This document shows positions 28,341 through 42,346 of a DNA stretch of 64,000 nt, piece by piece; position 1 is the first letter of the stretch, and each line of letters opens with the position of its first letter. The stretch comes from Drosophila miranda. Lineage: Eukaryota; Arthropoda; Insecta; Diptera; Drosophilidae. Under the pieces are notes generated by a model that was not told where the DNA came from, did no database searches, and saw nothing but the letters and a program-made list of their open reading frames with translations. Both the position numbers and the translations under genes were made by a program. Location: NCBI RefSeq assembly GCF_003369915.1, contig NC_046673.1, positions 14,678,001 through 14,742,000 on the forward strand, written 5' to 3'.

Positions 28341-28438
28341 ACAGCAAAACTGCACAAAGCGACGAGGAGAAGCAGCGCGATCGACAGCGCAACGAGCGCG
28401 AGGCCAAAAAGGAAGAGCAGGACGCCATCAACTACAAG
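28341..28438 (+). CDS. Internal exon, charged helix
   Basis: The acceptor is TATCCGACAG after a long CT-rich tract (28228-28325); the donor is AAG|GTGAGT. It enters in phase 1 and leaves in phase 0. The peptide is SKTAQSDEEKQRDRQRNERE followed by AKKEEQDAINYK. This is an uninterrupted charged stretch expected to be a long alpha-helix or coiled coil. Confidence 0.65.
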
Positions 28439-28789
28439 GTGAGTGGAGTGGAGTGGTGTGTGTGCTCTCTCGCTCTGAGTCGCTCAGTCTGTCTCAGTGT
28501 GTGCGTGTGCTAGTGTGTGTGTCGTTGTCGATGGTGCGTCTCTGTCTAACAAACGCGTAATTAGCGAAGCGAAAAGAAAAACCAATTAACAAAAGCGAAA
28601 GCAGAAAACAAAACAAGAAAACAAGCAAAAAGCATAACCGATAACCGATAGCTGATTAACGATTAACGATTAATGATAACCACCTGATATACAATAATCG
28701 ATAACCCGATAACCCGATAACATGGCGGCTTAATACACAAACAACAATTTATAGTAAGAATGCACTTTGCAACAATTGCATGCAAACAG
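28439..28789 (+). other. Intron with tandem ATAACCGAT-type repeats
   Basis: A short intron. Near 28637-28722 it carries repeated ATAACCGAT / GATTAACGATTAA words, which read as low-complexity sequence. It ends ATGCAAACAG at 28789. Confidence 0.5.
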
Positions 28790-29077
28790 CGCGACAAGGA
28801 CCAACGGGAGGCACGCTTGCTGGACTTTGAGATACGGCGTCAGCAGAAGCGCGAGGAGCAGAACCAGCAGCGCCAGCAGCAGCAGCAGCAGCACCAACAC
28901 CAGCAGCAGCACCAACACCACCAGCAGCAGAAGGAGCAGCAGCAGAAGGAGCTCAAAGAGCAGTCGTCATCGTCCTCGTCGCACCACCATCCGCCCAGCG
29001 AAAAGAGTCCACCAACAGCCTCCACATCCCAGCAGCAGCAGCGCCAGAAATTGCAACTGAATCAGCAACAGTCGACG

Positions 29078-29113
<36 letters not shown>

Positions 29114-29278
29114 GCCACCGCCAGTGGGAGTGGGAGCAGCAACACCCCCGTGACGCCAAAGCTACAGACTCCGCCACCGGATCGCTGTATACCGCCGGCA
29201 TTCCGTAGCCGATCCATCGAGCGAGAGATCCATTACGAGCGCAAGCGTTACTCCACTCCGGAATCGGCAGAGATCAAG
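28790..29278 (+). CDS. Large internal exon: coiled coil, poly-Gln and Ser-rich linker
   Basis: 163 codons in phase 0 at both ends. It starts RDKDQREARLLDFEIRRQQK, which continues the charged helix. Long Gln/His runs encoded by CAG/CAC repeats follow, then a Ser/His-rich linker, a second Gln run (29078-29111), then a conserved-looking tail (IPPAFRSRSIEREIHYERKR, then YSTPESAEIK). It is joined to the next exon at AAG|GTTTTT, a weak donor. I do not recognise the family. The helix plus poly-Gln layout suggests a scaffolding or regulatory protein, but that is inference. Confidence 0.65.
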
Positions 29279-29451
29279 GTTTTTGCATAGATTTACTCCC
29301 ATCCCCCCACAACCGCCTCTCACTCTCTCTCTCTCTCTCTCTCCATCCCTCTTTCATACTATGTTATGTACTTCTTGTGCTCTCTCACCATTTTGCACCA
29401 TTCTTACTCATTGTTCTACTGCATTGCTGATCCTTTGGTTTCCTTCATTAG

Positions 29452-29744
29452 GAGCTTGACAGCACAGCATCATCATCGTCCATACAGCAGAACTTTGCAG
29501 CAGGCGTCAGCGGGGGCGCAGGAGCAGCAGGCAGAAGAGCGTCTGCGTCAACGTCAACGGTAGCCGCAGCGGTAACGGGTCAAACGACGACATTGGCGGG
29601 GCCGCCGGCAACAGCTGCAGCTGCCACAGCTGCCATCATTCCCATCTTGCCGCTCGGCGTTGCCACGCTGCGCGATGATTCCACCGAGTCCGAGCAGTCC
29701 GTGACGTGCGCACAGAACCAGCTGGATGCCTACCATCGCATCAT
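29452..29744 (+). CDS. Internal exon, Ala/Ser/Thr-rich; 3' partner unresolved
   Basis: The acceptor is TTCATTAG after a CT-rich tract; the donor is ATCAT|GTGAGT, giving a phase-2 end. It encodes ELDSTASSSSSIQQNF, then a low-complexity Ala/Thr region, then DDSTESEQSVTCAQNQLDAY and HRI. Codon bias is strong. The next exon is not obvious. The first good acceptor with matching phase and an open frame is at 43626. The first coding exon of Hk (41757) also ends in phase 2, so this gene could share downstream exons with the Hk locus. I cannot prove either. Confidence 0.6.
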
Positions 29745-32700
29745 GTGAGTAATCATCGTATATGCCTAAACACATATCAATCTGTCATAGACGATTATAC
29801 TTAAGTACTTCTCAATGTACTCGTTATTCAATCGTTTGGCAGGCCATCACGTGATCTGCTCAGACACAATTATATCCCCTCAAATGACATTTTTCGGAAC
29901 GCCCCATTGCATTCATGATATTATTTTTAAAGATATCTGGGTAGCCATTGAAGTAATTTATATGATAAATCGTATTATATATTGAAACGTTGCGTTAGAA
30001 TGTCATGCAGTATCCATTGCTGTGACGAGTAACGAGTAACGAGCAGAAAGAGAAGTGGAAACGAGACAGATCCGCGAGCGATGACTAATTATCCATTAAT
30101 TATCGTAAACGGATCAAAGAGGTGTTAAAATATGCTTCTCAAATAATTGATTAAAGGCTCACAAATTTATGATTAATTTTCTTAACGCTTTCGGATGGTT
30201 TGCTATACCTTTACGAGGCCATATCGCTTACGATGGTTTCTTCAACTGGGTATTCATATTTTTTTTTTTAGATATTTCTGTGTTATACAATATGTATACA
30301 TTATTCTGCTTCTTTAGCCCTCAGGAACATGTGCAAATACTCGTATTTGAATACATCGTATACTTCTAGCTTTTTTGGGCTGTTGGCGAATGATTTGCAT
30401 ACTTGATGTATGTACATACTGTGTGTGCACATTTTAAATAAAGGCAAATATCTAGTGCGCACACACACAGTGGGTCAATAGAGTGTTTTTACCAAAGAGA
30501 ACGTTCAGCAAGGTACATAAGTATGAACACTCGTATGATAGTTATTTGATTATACTTTTGATGGCCCTTCAACGTGATCTACTATCCGTTGCATTTAGAA
30601 CGACATAAGGCTTTTCTTCAAACACAACAGAAAATAGTTTGCACAGTGCAAAGTCTTTACGGCCGCACTATTTGCACTATTCTACCCATTTGACCCGCAC
30701 CAGAGCACCCCCGCAACCCATTTGCCTTTGACTCGAATAATTCAAAATGCTGTCGTTAGCATTCGGCCAACCTTCCGCCTAAGGTCAGCAGGCGTACATT
30801 TTTCCACTCGCCCACACTTTTCGCTGCGCTGCTCTCTCAATTTCTTACTCTCTCTCTCACTCTCAGAAAGCTGGGCAATGCACCATGCGACGACTGAAAG
30901 CATGAGAGAGACCAAGCTTTCAGTGTGGCAGTTTTTCTTGTTGCACTTTTCGTTGCATGGCCACACCAAATGCAAAAATGCATAGCAGAGACACAAACCA
31001 CGCACCACACACACACACACACGAAAGGAGTGCAATTCTATGCTAAACGTCACGTATACGCAGTGTTTTACGCAAAAGGGTTTCTAATTAAGCAAAGCAT
31101 GTACTTTATATATGTATAAAGTGTGTGTGTGTCATTATCTGTGTCAGTCTGGGGTAAACTGCTTGTAGTTTATTCATATATGTATCTATAAAATCAAGCA
31201 TACGCAATGTGGAATGTAAATGTAAGTAATGTGTCTGTAATTCTTCAAAGAAAGTTCATTTTATTGCTAAAATCCATTTAGAAATAGTTGATGTTTCTAT
31301 GATATCAAGTATGCGCAGTATTTTACTGCCAAAGATTTGTTTTTGCAAGGAAAACAGTTTGATGAAGCTGAGACTTTAGGTTTCCTTCAATTCAACTACT
31401 GTTGGGGAGCTTTTTTGAATGGAAAACTTTTCAATGCTACTAAAATGTTACTAATTCAATTTTGTTTTACTTAGACGCTCCTTTTTATAATTATTTATTA
31501 CTGCATTTGATATTGAACATTTCTTTACGTTTTCTTACGTTATATTATAATTTTGTATTTATTATTTATTATGTACATATATTTGTGTATTATTATTTAA
31601 ATTTTTATTTGTATAACGAATTTTTTAACATTTCTTAAGATATGATTATATTTCTCAAATCGCAGAAGTTTATTATTATTAGTTATTATTGTAAAAATAA
31701 TTAAAGTAAATATTTGCTCGAATAATTCCTTTTGGGGAATACCTTATATAGGGCTTGTTAATAGAGTCATAATCTCTGGCCCATGCCGTATTAAGCGTAA
31801 AGTTCTTCCTTTTTGCAACTTTGTAACAAGAAGCGAAAAATGAGACTGAAAATATAAGAAAAATTCGAATAAAAGCCTCCTTGGCATTTACTTAATTGAC
31901 AAATAAATCCGAGAACTCTGTCAAGGGTGGAGGCAGCATCAGCATCAGCAGCTAGTAGCCCAGTGCTCTAATTTCTTTTGAATAATTAAGGATACTGGAT
32001 GTGCACCGGTTAGGGAATTCATCGATTGACACCGAAAGGAAACGGCACAACGGAAAGGAGAGCCGGAGAGCTTCTCTCGATGGCCGTGGGAGGGGCTGGC
32101 TTTGAGAAATCCGACCATTTGATTTGAATAGCAGCCAGCAGGCAGCAGACAGAAGATAGCAGACAGCATTTGGATATAATCAGTCTGGCCTCAAATTAAA
32201 ATAGTTAATTTTTCATTGGGGCCAAGCTTTTAAACGTTCCCCCTGCCTTTCGGCCTTTCTGCCTGCCGCGGGTACATGTCTAGATGTTGCAGTTGCAATA
32301 GTTTTGCTTTGTTTGATTCTGGCCTGCAGTTCCGGTATCGCTCTCGTTGGCATCGGATCGGAGTTGTGTCTCTCCCTCTCCCTCTACCTCCCTCCGTCTC
32401 CATATCTTTTTGGCCTATATTCATATAGCGTAATAATTCGCGAAAAAACTCGTGAATAGCAACAGTCAACAGTCAACACTCCAGGCTCAAGCAGCTCAGC
32501 GCTCATCAATTAGTCAGTCAGACAGAGTAAGTGACTTATAATTGCCTGGGGAGTACTCGTACCCGTACCCGTACTTGTAGTTGTATTTTGGCAAAATTTG
32601 CCTCCGCTAAGTGTTCTTTAATGTAATGTACACACTCGTTTATGCACACAGCACTACGAGTATTTCTACGGGAGTACGAGTACTCTAAAGAGAAGGCAAG

Positions 32701-33918
32701 AGAGTGTGTTTAATGGCCTTTTGCAAATGACTTGTTCACATTTCATTCATTATTTATGTGACGGTCATGACTGTCGGCCAGACAGGTGCTGCAGTGTGGC
32801 TGGTGGCACTTTTGTTCCCAGTTGCCAGGGCAATGCACAGGCCAAGGCAGTGACGTGGTCTAGATGCGTGGATACAATGCAATAGTAGCTGCCAAAACGG
32901 AAACGAAAACTTTCTCCATTTCTCCGTTTCTCCAATTCCTTCATAAATCAGCAAAATGTTCAAATCTTAAGTATTTTATATTGATTTATAGTTTTATATG
33001 ATTTTCAAACGATAAATGTACAGAAGAATCCTTTAAAAATAGATACAGCCCCAGAAAAATATAAAAAGAATGCTAGAAATGATCTCCTTAATACCATAAA
33101 AATACTGCATAAATACATACCTGGTATTGTTATATATCGTCTCTATCGACACGAATCAAAAGTCCTGTGCAACGACGCACAATTCTCTTTTCGATTCAGC
33201 AATTTTTGTGAATATCGCGGATTTTTGATTTAAAATTCAAAGTATGAAAAAGCGAGGAACCCTATTTCTCACAGCATATACACATCTTGGGTTAATGAGA
33301 AATTAATGTTTAATGGTAAACTAAAAATATACCTACTGTTAGTCGAGATTGGGGTTTTTTTTTAGGAGTTGAAGACTCTGGAGTATCTGAAGGAAATATG
33401 GTATTAAAAAATGGTTTTTAAATCAATGTGAATCAAATTATAATGTTAATTGGTTAAAATAGTTGAGTTTCGATCATTTTTGGACAAAAACCTCGGTACA
33501 GAATTAATGGGAAATGTTTTTTTTACTGACTTTGAGGTTTTTTTATCTCGGTGTAACTTTCCATGGAAATCTATTACTAAATATTGCATGCAATCCATTT
33601 AGATTCTGGACTAAAAATGGATTCCCATGGTTTATCCATGGATTAAGCATTTCTAAGAACAAAAAGCATTGCCTACTTATTGGGGCGAAAACCGCAAGCC
33701 CGTCTTTAAAGAGAGAGAGAATTTAAAGCTAAATGTTGGTTCCGACTTTAAAGATCAAACCCTGAAAAGATAAACCTATTAATGCTACAACATTTATATG
33801 CGTATGTGTAAGGACATCGTAGTGTTGGGAATACTGAAGTGACTGGCTGACTGACTGACGGTGGGACTTGGGACCCAAAGCCGAAGAGACAATCTCATAA
33901 AAAACACGCATTCCCATC

Positions 33919-33958
<40 letters not shown>

Positions 33959-36900
33959 CGCACACATGAATTGTCATTGCAGCACACTTGAACGTACACC
34001 CACACACACATAAGACTCGAGCACATGGAGAGTAGAGCAGCAGCAGCAGCATGCCGGGCGGGCCAACAGCTAGCCAATTTGCTGCCCGTCATTGAAGAGA
34101 GTGCAGGGAGTAGACAGAATAGGGACGACAGTGTAGTGGGAAATGGCAAGAGAAGAGCAGAGGAAAGATAGAGAAGAGTAGGAGACGGAGACGGAGGCGA
34201 AGGCGAAGGCGGAGACGGAAAAGTGGAAGCAATTGAGCGAGGGAGGGTAGGCGGCATATTGATGGTGGGCTTTTTAAATTGGGACACGTGCGTCGGCTGC
34301 AGCTCCCCTCCGAAATTCACCACAAAAACAGATAGCCAGCCGAAAAAAAAGCTCCGCATTCTCCGCTCCGTTCTCAAAATTGCGCGCGCCCAAAACATGC
34401 TGCTCTCTTGAACGCACTCTCTCTCTTTCTCTCTCGCTTGGGCATTCTCGCTCTGAAACTTTGAAAGGTTCAATGACGAAGCAGGAAATACCCTAGACAA
34501 GAACAGAACTGAAGAATCTATAGATGGTATATGATATTTTAAGAAGATTTAAGAGAGGCAATGCAAGCCATATGGGAATTAATACGATAGTTTTCAGAAT
34601 ATTGAACGTCTTCAGCATGAAGCCATGGATGTCTCAGAGTAATATGTACATGTACATATTAATAGGTACACGTTGAAAGTTTTCAATAATAATCAGTTAT
34701 ATTGTATATATTGATATCAACGTGAAACGTTTTTGTCGAGGCACACCCTTTGTACTCCTCGGATGGACCCTACCTTGCTGGCTATCAAAGGGTATATGCC
34801 GCCGCCTCGAGCTTCTGAAAGTTTTCTCCCCGCCTTGTCATGTTTTATTTTCGTTTTGTTGTTTCTCTTCTGTTTCCTTCCATTTGGCGAAATAACACGT
34901 GCACTTGTCTCCCTTTCTTTGCTCTCTTTCTGTGTGTGTGTGCCATTCGTTACCGTTACGGTAGCCCCAAATGCTTCTGCCTGCTGCCCGCCGTCTACCG
35001 AAGGTTCTGCCTGTGGTACTGCCACTGCTTTCGCCTTTTGGCCATCGTCGTGGTCGTCGTTGTCGTTGTCGTCGCATTCGCAATTTTCGTTTTAGCCGTT
35101 TAGCCAGCTTGCCGATTTCGGTTTTCGGATTTCGGCTGCGGGGCCCGAAAAATATTCGTGTGTGGCGCTTTCCTTTCCTTTCCGTCTTCATTGCGGTGTT
35201 ACGTGTTTCGCGTGCCAGACCGACGCGTCGCGCGCGCTCCGAGGCGGCGTCTATTGAACGAAATTATTTAATAATAATTTATAAATAATTGTAAAAGACG
35301 AAACGCCAGGGGCTCTACATATAGTAGCCAACAAAAGTGCCAACCGATCAACATACAATATATACATAAAATACATATACTTTTCGAATCGAAATTCGCA
35401 AAATCTCTTTTGACTTTTTTTGTATTCTTGTTGTCTGTTTAGTGCCAAAAAAGATTTCAATCTGTGGGATCTTTGCTTTCAAAATGTGTAAAATACGAAA
35501 AAAATATATCTATGATTATAACCGATTGCTGCTGAGTGGCCAAGGATGTGCCAAGGCCTATGGTTGCTCTGGCTGCACAATCGTAAACACGGTTTCACAG
35601 TGGGTCTGGTCTGATGCCCGGACTTGATCTTGATCTTGAATATATATCTATATATGTAACTACGAAATTGCAAACAAACCTCTTGTTTATTTATTTTTAG
35701 CGACTTTCGTAGACACAAATCGAATAATATATGTGAAATATTAGGAAACCATCTGAATGATGTGTCCAAATCGAAAGTTTTTTGAATTTTAAACTTGAAG
35801 ATATATATTAGATGTATATATTTTTAGATATCGACCTGCAGTAATTTGTGATACGGGAACACCAAATATTTTTGAATATTTTATTAAACTTAAGCAATCA
35901 ATCTAGATTCCAAATAGCGAATTTCAAGGGGAATTTGTTAGACGGAAAATTCGTATAGAAAACTTTATTGTATGGAGGATCGTAATAGGTTGTAGCGCTC
36001 TATGAGCATCCTCTATGAGGAATCGTCATTGAATTTTGATTAAAAATCTGCTGGAAATGTCTGCCTTTTGGCAGAAGCCAATGCACTTTGTGGCTAAAGA
36101 GCAGTCGCCCCACAAATCCCCCCAAAGAATAATACAGAACACTCGAAATTTGTTTGGAGGAGTCTCCCACTGTGTTTGCATATAAGTATTATACATATAC
36201 CCATCTCCAGCAATGAAACTAAATATGGGTTAGTCTTTATCTCAATGGGAGAGAGCAAAGAGCACTGCTGGGGATACAAAAACAACATCTGTGCCACAGT
36301 GGCAGCCAGCAGTGTTCCCCTGCGGATTTGCGTTCCAATTTCTGGTGTGGTTGTATTCCTTTGGGCCAAAACAAACACACAAAAAACCCAGAACAGAACA
36401 GAACAGAACAGAACACAAAAAAAAAAGGAAGGAAAGAAAATGGTTCAATAACTCCGCGTGCTGAACTTTAATGTCGTGTGAATTGCATTAGAGCCAGACA
36501 GAAACCGAGCCAGAAGCCGAAACAGAAACAGAACCAGAAACAGAAACAACAGCCACACAAGAGAAATTGTGTTTAGTAAGTAATTACCCAGTCACGCCAC
36601 TTGCTTTTGCGCTGCATACCCTCTGTGCACTGAGAGGCAGACAGAGAGAGACAGAGGGTATGCTCGAATTGAGAGGCGGGCAAATGGTTTGCTTCATGTT
36701 TGCTCTATAATAATAGTAGCCATCAAGCTATTGCAAGTATCTGATCTTCTGGATCCCCTCTTACTGTACATTTTGTGGTAGAAATACCCATTAGTTCCGG
36801 CCCTGGAAATGGTAGTTCAGATCAGAGACTACCTTTTATCCAGGGTATTTATGGACTCGCTATTTTCATTCGCTGTTGTTTGGCTGTAAGTTTTATTGTG

Positions 36901-39900
36901 GTGTTGTTCTGTGCTTGAATTGTTGTGCCCTGATATCGATAAACCCCTACACACACACACACAAGTGCACACTCGCATTGCCTTGCCCCTGGTACAATAT
37001 GTCTGCACTAACCTTGTTGATTCACTTCCGTCGTCGCCGCCGCTGATGGGAATATAATGCAACCAAAAGATTTGGCTATTATGTAGGCAGGAAAGGGCCG
37101 GGTGGAGTTCGTGTGAGAAATGTAATTTCAATATGACATGCCACGTGTCACTTGATCTGGCTGCCGATAGGCTGTGGTGGCAGGGCAATCGTTGTGGTAG
37201 TTGCATAAGGATCGTAATAACGCAATTAGCAGCGGTTTTTGTTCGCTTTGAACCCTAATTCTGGGAATAGAAGAGTTTGGAAAGGGCTCTAAAAGAGAGG
37301 TTGCTGCTTTAAGACCAATCATCGTTCTACTTGAGAATTGTTGTTGCAAATCAGTTTTGGAGGACCTTTCGCACACAGACAGCCTCGGAAACCTATCTGC
37401 AAACATGCAACGAGTGGCGCACACATCCCGTTTCCTGTTTCCGGCATCCTGTTTTGCCTTCATCATTTCATCCTTTCATACTTTAGTCAATATCCTGGGT
37501 CTGCTTTTGGGTTTTATTCAGCTGTAAAATGGTAAGGAAAAATGTGAGAGAGGGGTCTCCGTTACTCTCATCCGTTATCCGTTCTGCCCTCATTCTTCAT
37601 CCGTTTTTCAACATTCTTTATCCCCAAAGACTAAATCTCTTCCGCTCATCTTTTGTCCCCATTCTTTATCCCTTTTGTCACTCCGCCTTCATTTTATCCC
37701 TTCTCGTCTATTATTTATTCCTTTTCCGCTCACACTTTATCCGCCTTTGCTCATTATTTACCTCTTTTCCCCTATTCCTCAACTCTTTCTTATTCCTTGT
37801 TCTTTTGTTGTTCATATTTTATCCATTGATCCTTATTCATCCGCTATCTATTATCCGTTTTGCATCATCCTTCATTCTTTATCCTCCACGCCATCATTCT
37901 CCGTCACTTATCCTCCATTTTGTATCCCTTTTGCCTCATTCTTCATCCGCTATGCCTGAAGATTTTCATCTGGTTTTCCCCATTATTTATGGCTGTTCCC
38001 TCGTGCCTCATTTTTTATCCGTCTTCCCTCATTCTTTATCCCTCTTGCCCCTTGCCTCATTCTCATCGATTATCGAATGTTTTATTCACACTCGGATGCA
38101 CATCCGTGCTCCCATATTCATATTCGTTCGTGTATTCGTATTCGTTTTCGTATTCGTATGCCCGCATATTCATAGGCCAGGCCGACGTAGGCCGTAGGCC
38201 GGTCACTCTGGGAATCGAGTCAGTGGGTCAGGGCAGCAGCAGCACCAGCAGTTGCTCTCCCGTTCTCTCCTTACCTCTATTCTCTCCTCCCCTTCCCTCC
38301 CTTCCCTTCTCTGTCCTCTGCTCTCTCCTCTGGCCAGGCCTGGCCACAAAAGGAAAGCCCCCATCAAAAGGAGAGGAGGCAGGCAGCAGAGAGCCAGAGA
38401 GTGAGAGAGAAATGCGGCATATCGACCGGTGTTGGTGTCACGCCATGCTGCGGTTGTTAAAAAAAAAACAAAAAACAACAAAAAAAAATACATCCACTCT
38501 TACACACGCACACACATGCATATACATATATGCATACCATATGTACACAAGTGTATGTGTGTGTGTGTGTGTTAGTATTTTATACATATTTATTTTATTA
38601 TTTGCACTTTTGGCTACGTGCTGCGCAAGTGGCAGAGTCGGCCAAAACGGAATTCCAATTGGTTTGCTTTGTTGCTGGGCTCTCGCTTTTGGCCTATGCC
38701 TCAAAACCCTTTTAAGCCACCACATGAACACAAACACACACACACACACACAGACACAGACACAGACACAGACAAATGGCAACATGCACATGCATGTTGC
38801 AGTTGCAAGTCAAGGTTGCATGTGGGATGATGATGAGCCCGAGGATGATGCAGTCAGTCCCAGAGACCGAGCCCAGTGCCAGAGAAAGCCAGCAGCAAAC
38901 TGCATCAAATTGGATTTTCATTCTTCTTCTCTTTTTGCTTTTTTGCCCTTCTCCAATACCGTTTCTCTCACCCAAAGGGTATCAAAGTTGCGCTTCATGC
39001 GGCAGGGCCCCTCGGTCATCAGCCTGGGGATCCGTCTTGAGGGTTTGGTGTTGCTCTGAGAGGAAATGAGGGGAAAAGTGATGCAATATGAGGGGGGGGC
39101 TATGTTCAGTATCCTTTTGTGGTCTCTCAGGAAAACGACAGAATAAAGGATCGAAATCGGCAATCCTATAGCAGCCATAGAAGTTATGGCTTCATATTCT
39201 ACTTGGGGGAACCCTTCGATCCATTAAGGGTATCCAAATCCTCGATCCTAGTCCTATTCCTTCTGCTGCTGCCTGGTCTTCTTTGTGCCTGTGCCCTGGG
39301 CACATAATTAAGAACCAGAACCAGAACCAGAAGCTGACGCTGTAACTGTTTTTGTTGCTGCTGCTTTAATAAGCTTGTAAACAGCTTAGGCTTTCGGCCT
39401 TCCCATTCACTCTGTCCCTTGACCAACCACCCCCATCCTCAACCCCTTTCCGGCATGTGCTGTTTGTGCATGCTTTCTCGTGTCAAGGTCAGAGCCATCG
39501 ACGACCGACTACCGACTACCGACGAACAACAACTGCCAGCAGCTAAAAGATAATCGTGAATGATGCGATTTGAGTGCAGACACCAGAATATCAGCGAGAC
39601 ATTCGAACAAACAAATAAACAAACAAACGACACCGACCGTATTGTTGCAACAGCAATAAGGCGATGAGACAGAGAGAGACTTGCAACACAGAGAAGGAAC
39701 TGTCCGACGATGTGTACTTCTGTCATCTGCCGCGTGCTGCATTCCAATTGCATTGCATTGCTGTGGTTTCCTTCTCTGCTTCATACCCCATACCGTGCCC
39801 CATTCCCCATGCCCCATGTGTGGCATGCACTTGGAATGCGCCAGGAATAAGACGATTAAGTGACGACCAGAGCTCAAGTACTGGCTAATCGGTGGAGAAG

Positions 39901-41756
39901 CTGCTTGTGTGGCATCCATAAAAAGTAGTTTTCACCATAGTTTTTATATAATAGAAAGATGATTTCAGCTTGGAAAACTGTTTCGATTCTGATAATCTGA
40001 GGTAATCCAAGTTTAAGTACTGCTCAGTACCGACTCGGCTGTGTGCCTCGTTTAATCAACGCTTAACTGGTTCTTCTGCCAACTGATGATCCATCCTTGC
40101 TCTTTCCATAAGGGGGGAGGGGACACTGGATAATGGATAATGGGGGAGCACTTAACGTTGATCTATCGGGTGGGCCATCAGCTCCTGTGCCTGATAATCT
40201 CATTTATACGTTTATATGTCGAAACACCTTAACATCCACACTTGTGCGATAATAATCAAGGATAACAAGAGAGCTTTCGGGACGAGTGTTCTTTTGTGTG
40301 CGTGTGCTTGTGCATGTGCGTGTGTCTGAAAGTTTCATTTGTAGATTAGCTGCCATTGTCTCTTGGGGCACGGCACGGCACGTATGAGTACGTCCCGCAA
40401 CCATCCTCCAGATAAGCTATTTATTTAGCTGGAAAACTTTTGCCACTTGTTCGTCAACTTTCTGAGACAAGAGCGGGGGCTACCGCATGCCGTGAAAACT
40501 GGTCATTGATCCCAGAAGTAGGCTATGCTAAAGTGAAGTACAAGCCCAATTAGGGCTGAGACCACGACTCCCCGCTCTCTCTAAACGGATTACCTGTGCG
40601 TTGGCCGTTGCATAAATGTCAAGAGGTCGTGCGGGAAAGCTACACATGCTCAAATTCGATTTAGTCGATAGCAATAGAAATTCAGACAGATAGACCCATT
40701 CACTTGTCAATTTGGTGAAGGCTCGGTGAAGCTCTTAACCAAATCCAAGTCCAATGTGGAGCTGACAGCCAGCCAGTCGAGCAGCGAGGCCTCGGCTGGG
40801 AATCATTGTCAAGGCTGGGGGCTATAATTAAACAGTCCGCCCGATAATTGGAAATCAAATGCTGTCCGCCTGCCAATACGAGACTGTGCTTATGCTTTCA
40901 TGCCCACACACGAGTCGGATCGGATTAGAGGCGGCTAAATTGAAGAGTCTATTTTCGACCCACTCGTCTGTATGGGCCTCTGCTCTGCTCTTGATCTGTG
41001 TACTACAGGTGTATGCTGTGTGCCATATGTATGTTTAGCGGGTACGACAATGATTAGACCATGTTTACACAAGTCTTACGGGGGGTGGTGGGTGGCCCCG
41101 CGTACACCCACCATTAAGTGCAAATCGAAATGGAATGCGACAAAGTTGCAGGCGGTTGCTGCTCTCTGCCGCACGGGCGAGTGTGGTGAAAAGCTTTCTT
41201 CGCTCTCTTGTAGACTTTCGGCCCTCTCTCTCTCTCTCTCTCTCTTTTTGGTCTGCTCTTTGCTCTATGTTTCGTTTCATTTGTTTTGCTTTGCTTTGCT
41301 TTGCTTTGTTCTGTGGGGGCCTCGGGTATCCCCCACTTGAACTTTTAAGAAAACTTTTCAATCAAGATATCGTGGGTTTCTTTTTTGGTATGCTATTGAA
41401 AGCAGAGACAACAGACTCCAGGCACTATCTTTCGACGGGATTACATATATGTATTTGTATATATCGTATAGTATATCGGGCTTGAAATAAGGAAAAGTCT
41501 TAAACATGAAAATCCATCAAAACAGCAAACTTTTATCGACTGGACTTTGCCTTAAAGATGCTAGAAAAGACATTTCCATTGTGATTTGTAGTCCAGTTTT
41601 AGTAGGATATAAACAAACAAAAAAACACCCATGAGAAAAATTGTAGAAAATTATAAAAAACTCAAGAAAATCAGCAGCAATGGCGTCCAGTAGTGTCTAA
41701 ACAAAAAAAATCAGAAATAAAATAACCGGAAACGGCCGCAGCCGAAAGCTAAAAAG
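29745..41756. other. Long non-coding interval between the coiled-coil exons and the first Hk coding exon
   Basis: No coding exon is supported on either strand. Notable contents: AT-rich DNA at 31440-31720; a long (CA)n tract at 33925-33951; GA-rich DNA at 34140-34250; a CpG-rich block at 35210-35255 (GACGCGTCGCGCGCG); C/T-rich DNA at 37560-38060 in which the words TTTATCC and TCATTC recur; CA/CAGACA repeats at 38733-38772; and a CT run at 41226-41245. From about 41600 to 41756 the A-rich sequence is a likely 5' UTR for the Hk exon. Confidence 0.5.
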
Positions 41757-42346
41757 ATGTCCATGGCATTGTGCAACCTGAACAGCGACGGCAGTCAGGC
41801 TCCGCCGCAGCAGCCGCAGCAGCAGCAGCAATCGCAGTCATCACAGGCTGCCGCTGCCGCTGGCGCTGCCACAAGCGCCGCAGGAGCAGGGGCAGGGGCA
41901 GGGGCAGGACACACACAGGAGAGCATACTCGACGCGAGCAATGCCACAACGCCGCTGCTGCTGGGACACGATCAGGGCGGCAGCAGCACTGCCGGAGAGA
42001 GAGCGCCAGAGAGAGAGCGCGGCGGCGATGTTGTGGATGGCACTGCAACATCGATACCCATGCCACTGGAAATGGTAGGAGCTGTGGAGCAGCACCAGCA
42101 GCAGCAGTTATCGCTGCCAACGCCACTGCCAATGCTCAATGGCAGCCATATAATGATGGCATTGCCAGGCGGAAATTTGAATTTTGTAACGGGAACGACT
42201 GCGCAGGCAGCCGTGACGCAGCAGCAGCAGCGGATGATAAGCAACGGCGCAGTTGCGCCCTCGACCAATGACAGCAATAATAACAATAACCCCAACAACA
42301 ATGTGGACAATACGAGCGACGACTCGAATCCGGTCACAATTTACAG
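41757..42346 (+). CDS. Hk: Hyperkinetic alternative first coding exon (Gln/Ala/Asn-rich N terminus)
   Basis: The ORF starts MSMALCNLNSDGSQAPPQQP and continues with poly-Gln, poly-Ala/Gly and poly-Asn stretches, 196 codons plus two bases, ending NPVTIY + AG at a consensus-like donor CAG|GTAATG. In mammalian Kv-beta genes the variable N-terminal exons join the conserved core at [11 protein letters not shown]. Here the exon ends at the matching TIY(R), so I assign it to Hk, whose core lies 2.6 kb downstream on the same strand. Alternative N termini of Kv-beta subunits set inactivation properties. The exact acceptor is not clear: the obvious in-frame core exon has no AG in the needed phase (2) next to NLGKSGLR. 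The link is therefore probable rather than proven. Confidence 0.6.

Noticed and set aside
37529-39059. Two long + strand ORFs (222 and 399 codons)
   Set aside because: They are read through C/T-rich low-complexity DNA and a CA/CAGA repeat; composition is repetitive and hydrophobic with no family resemblance or splice context.
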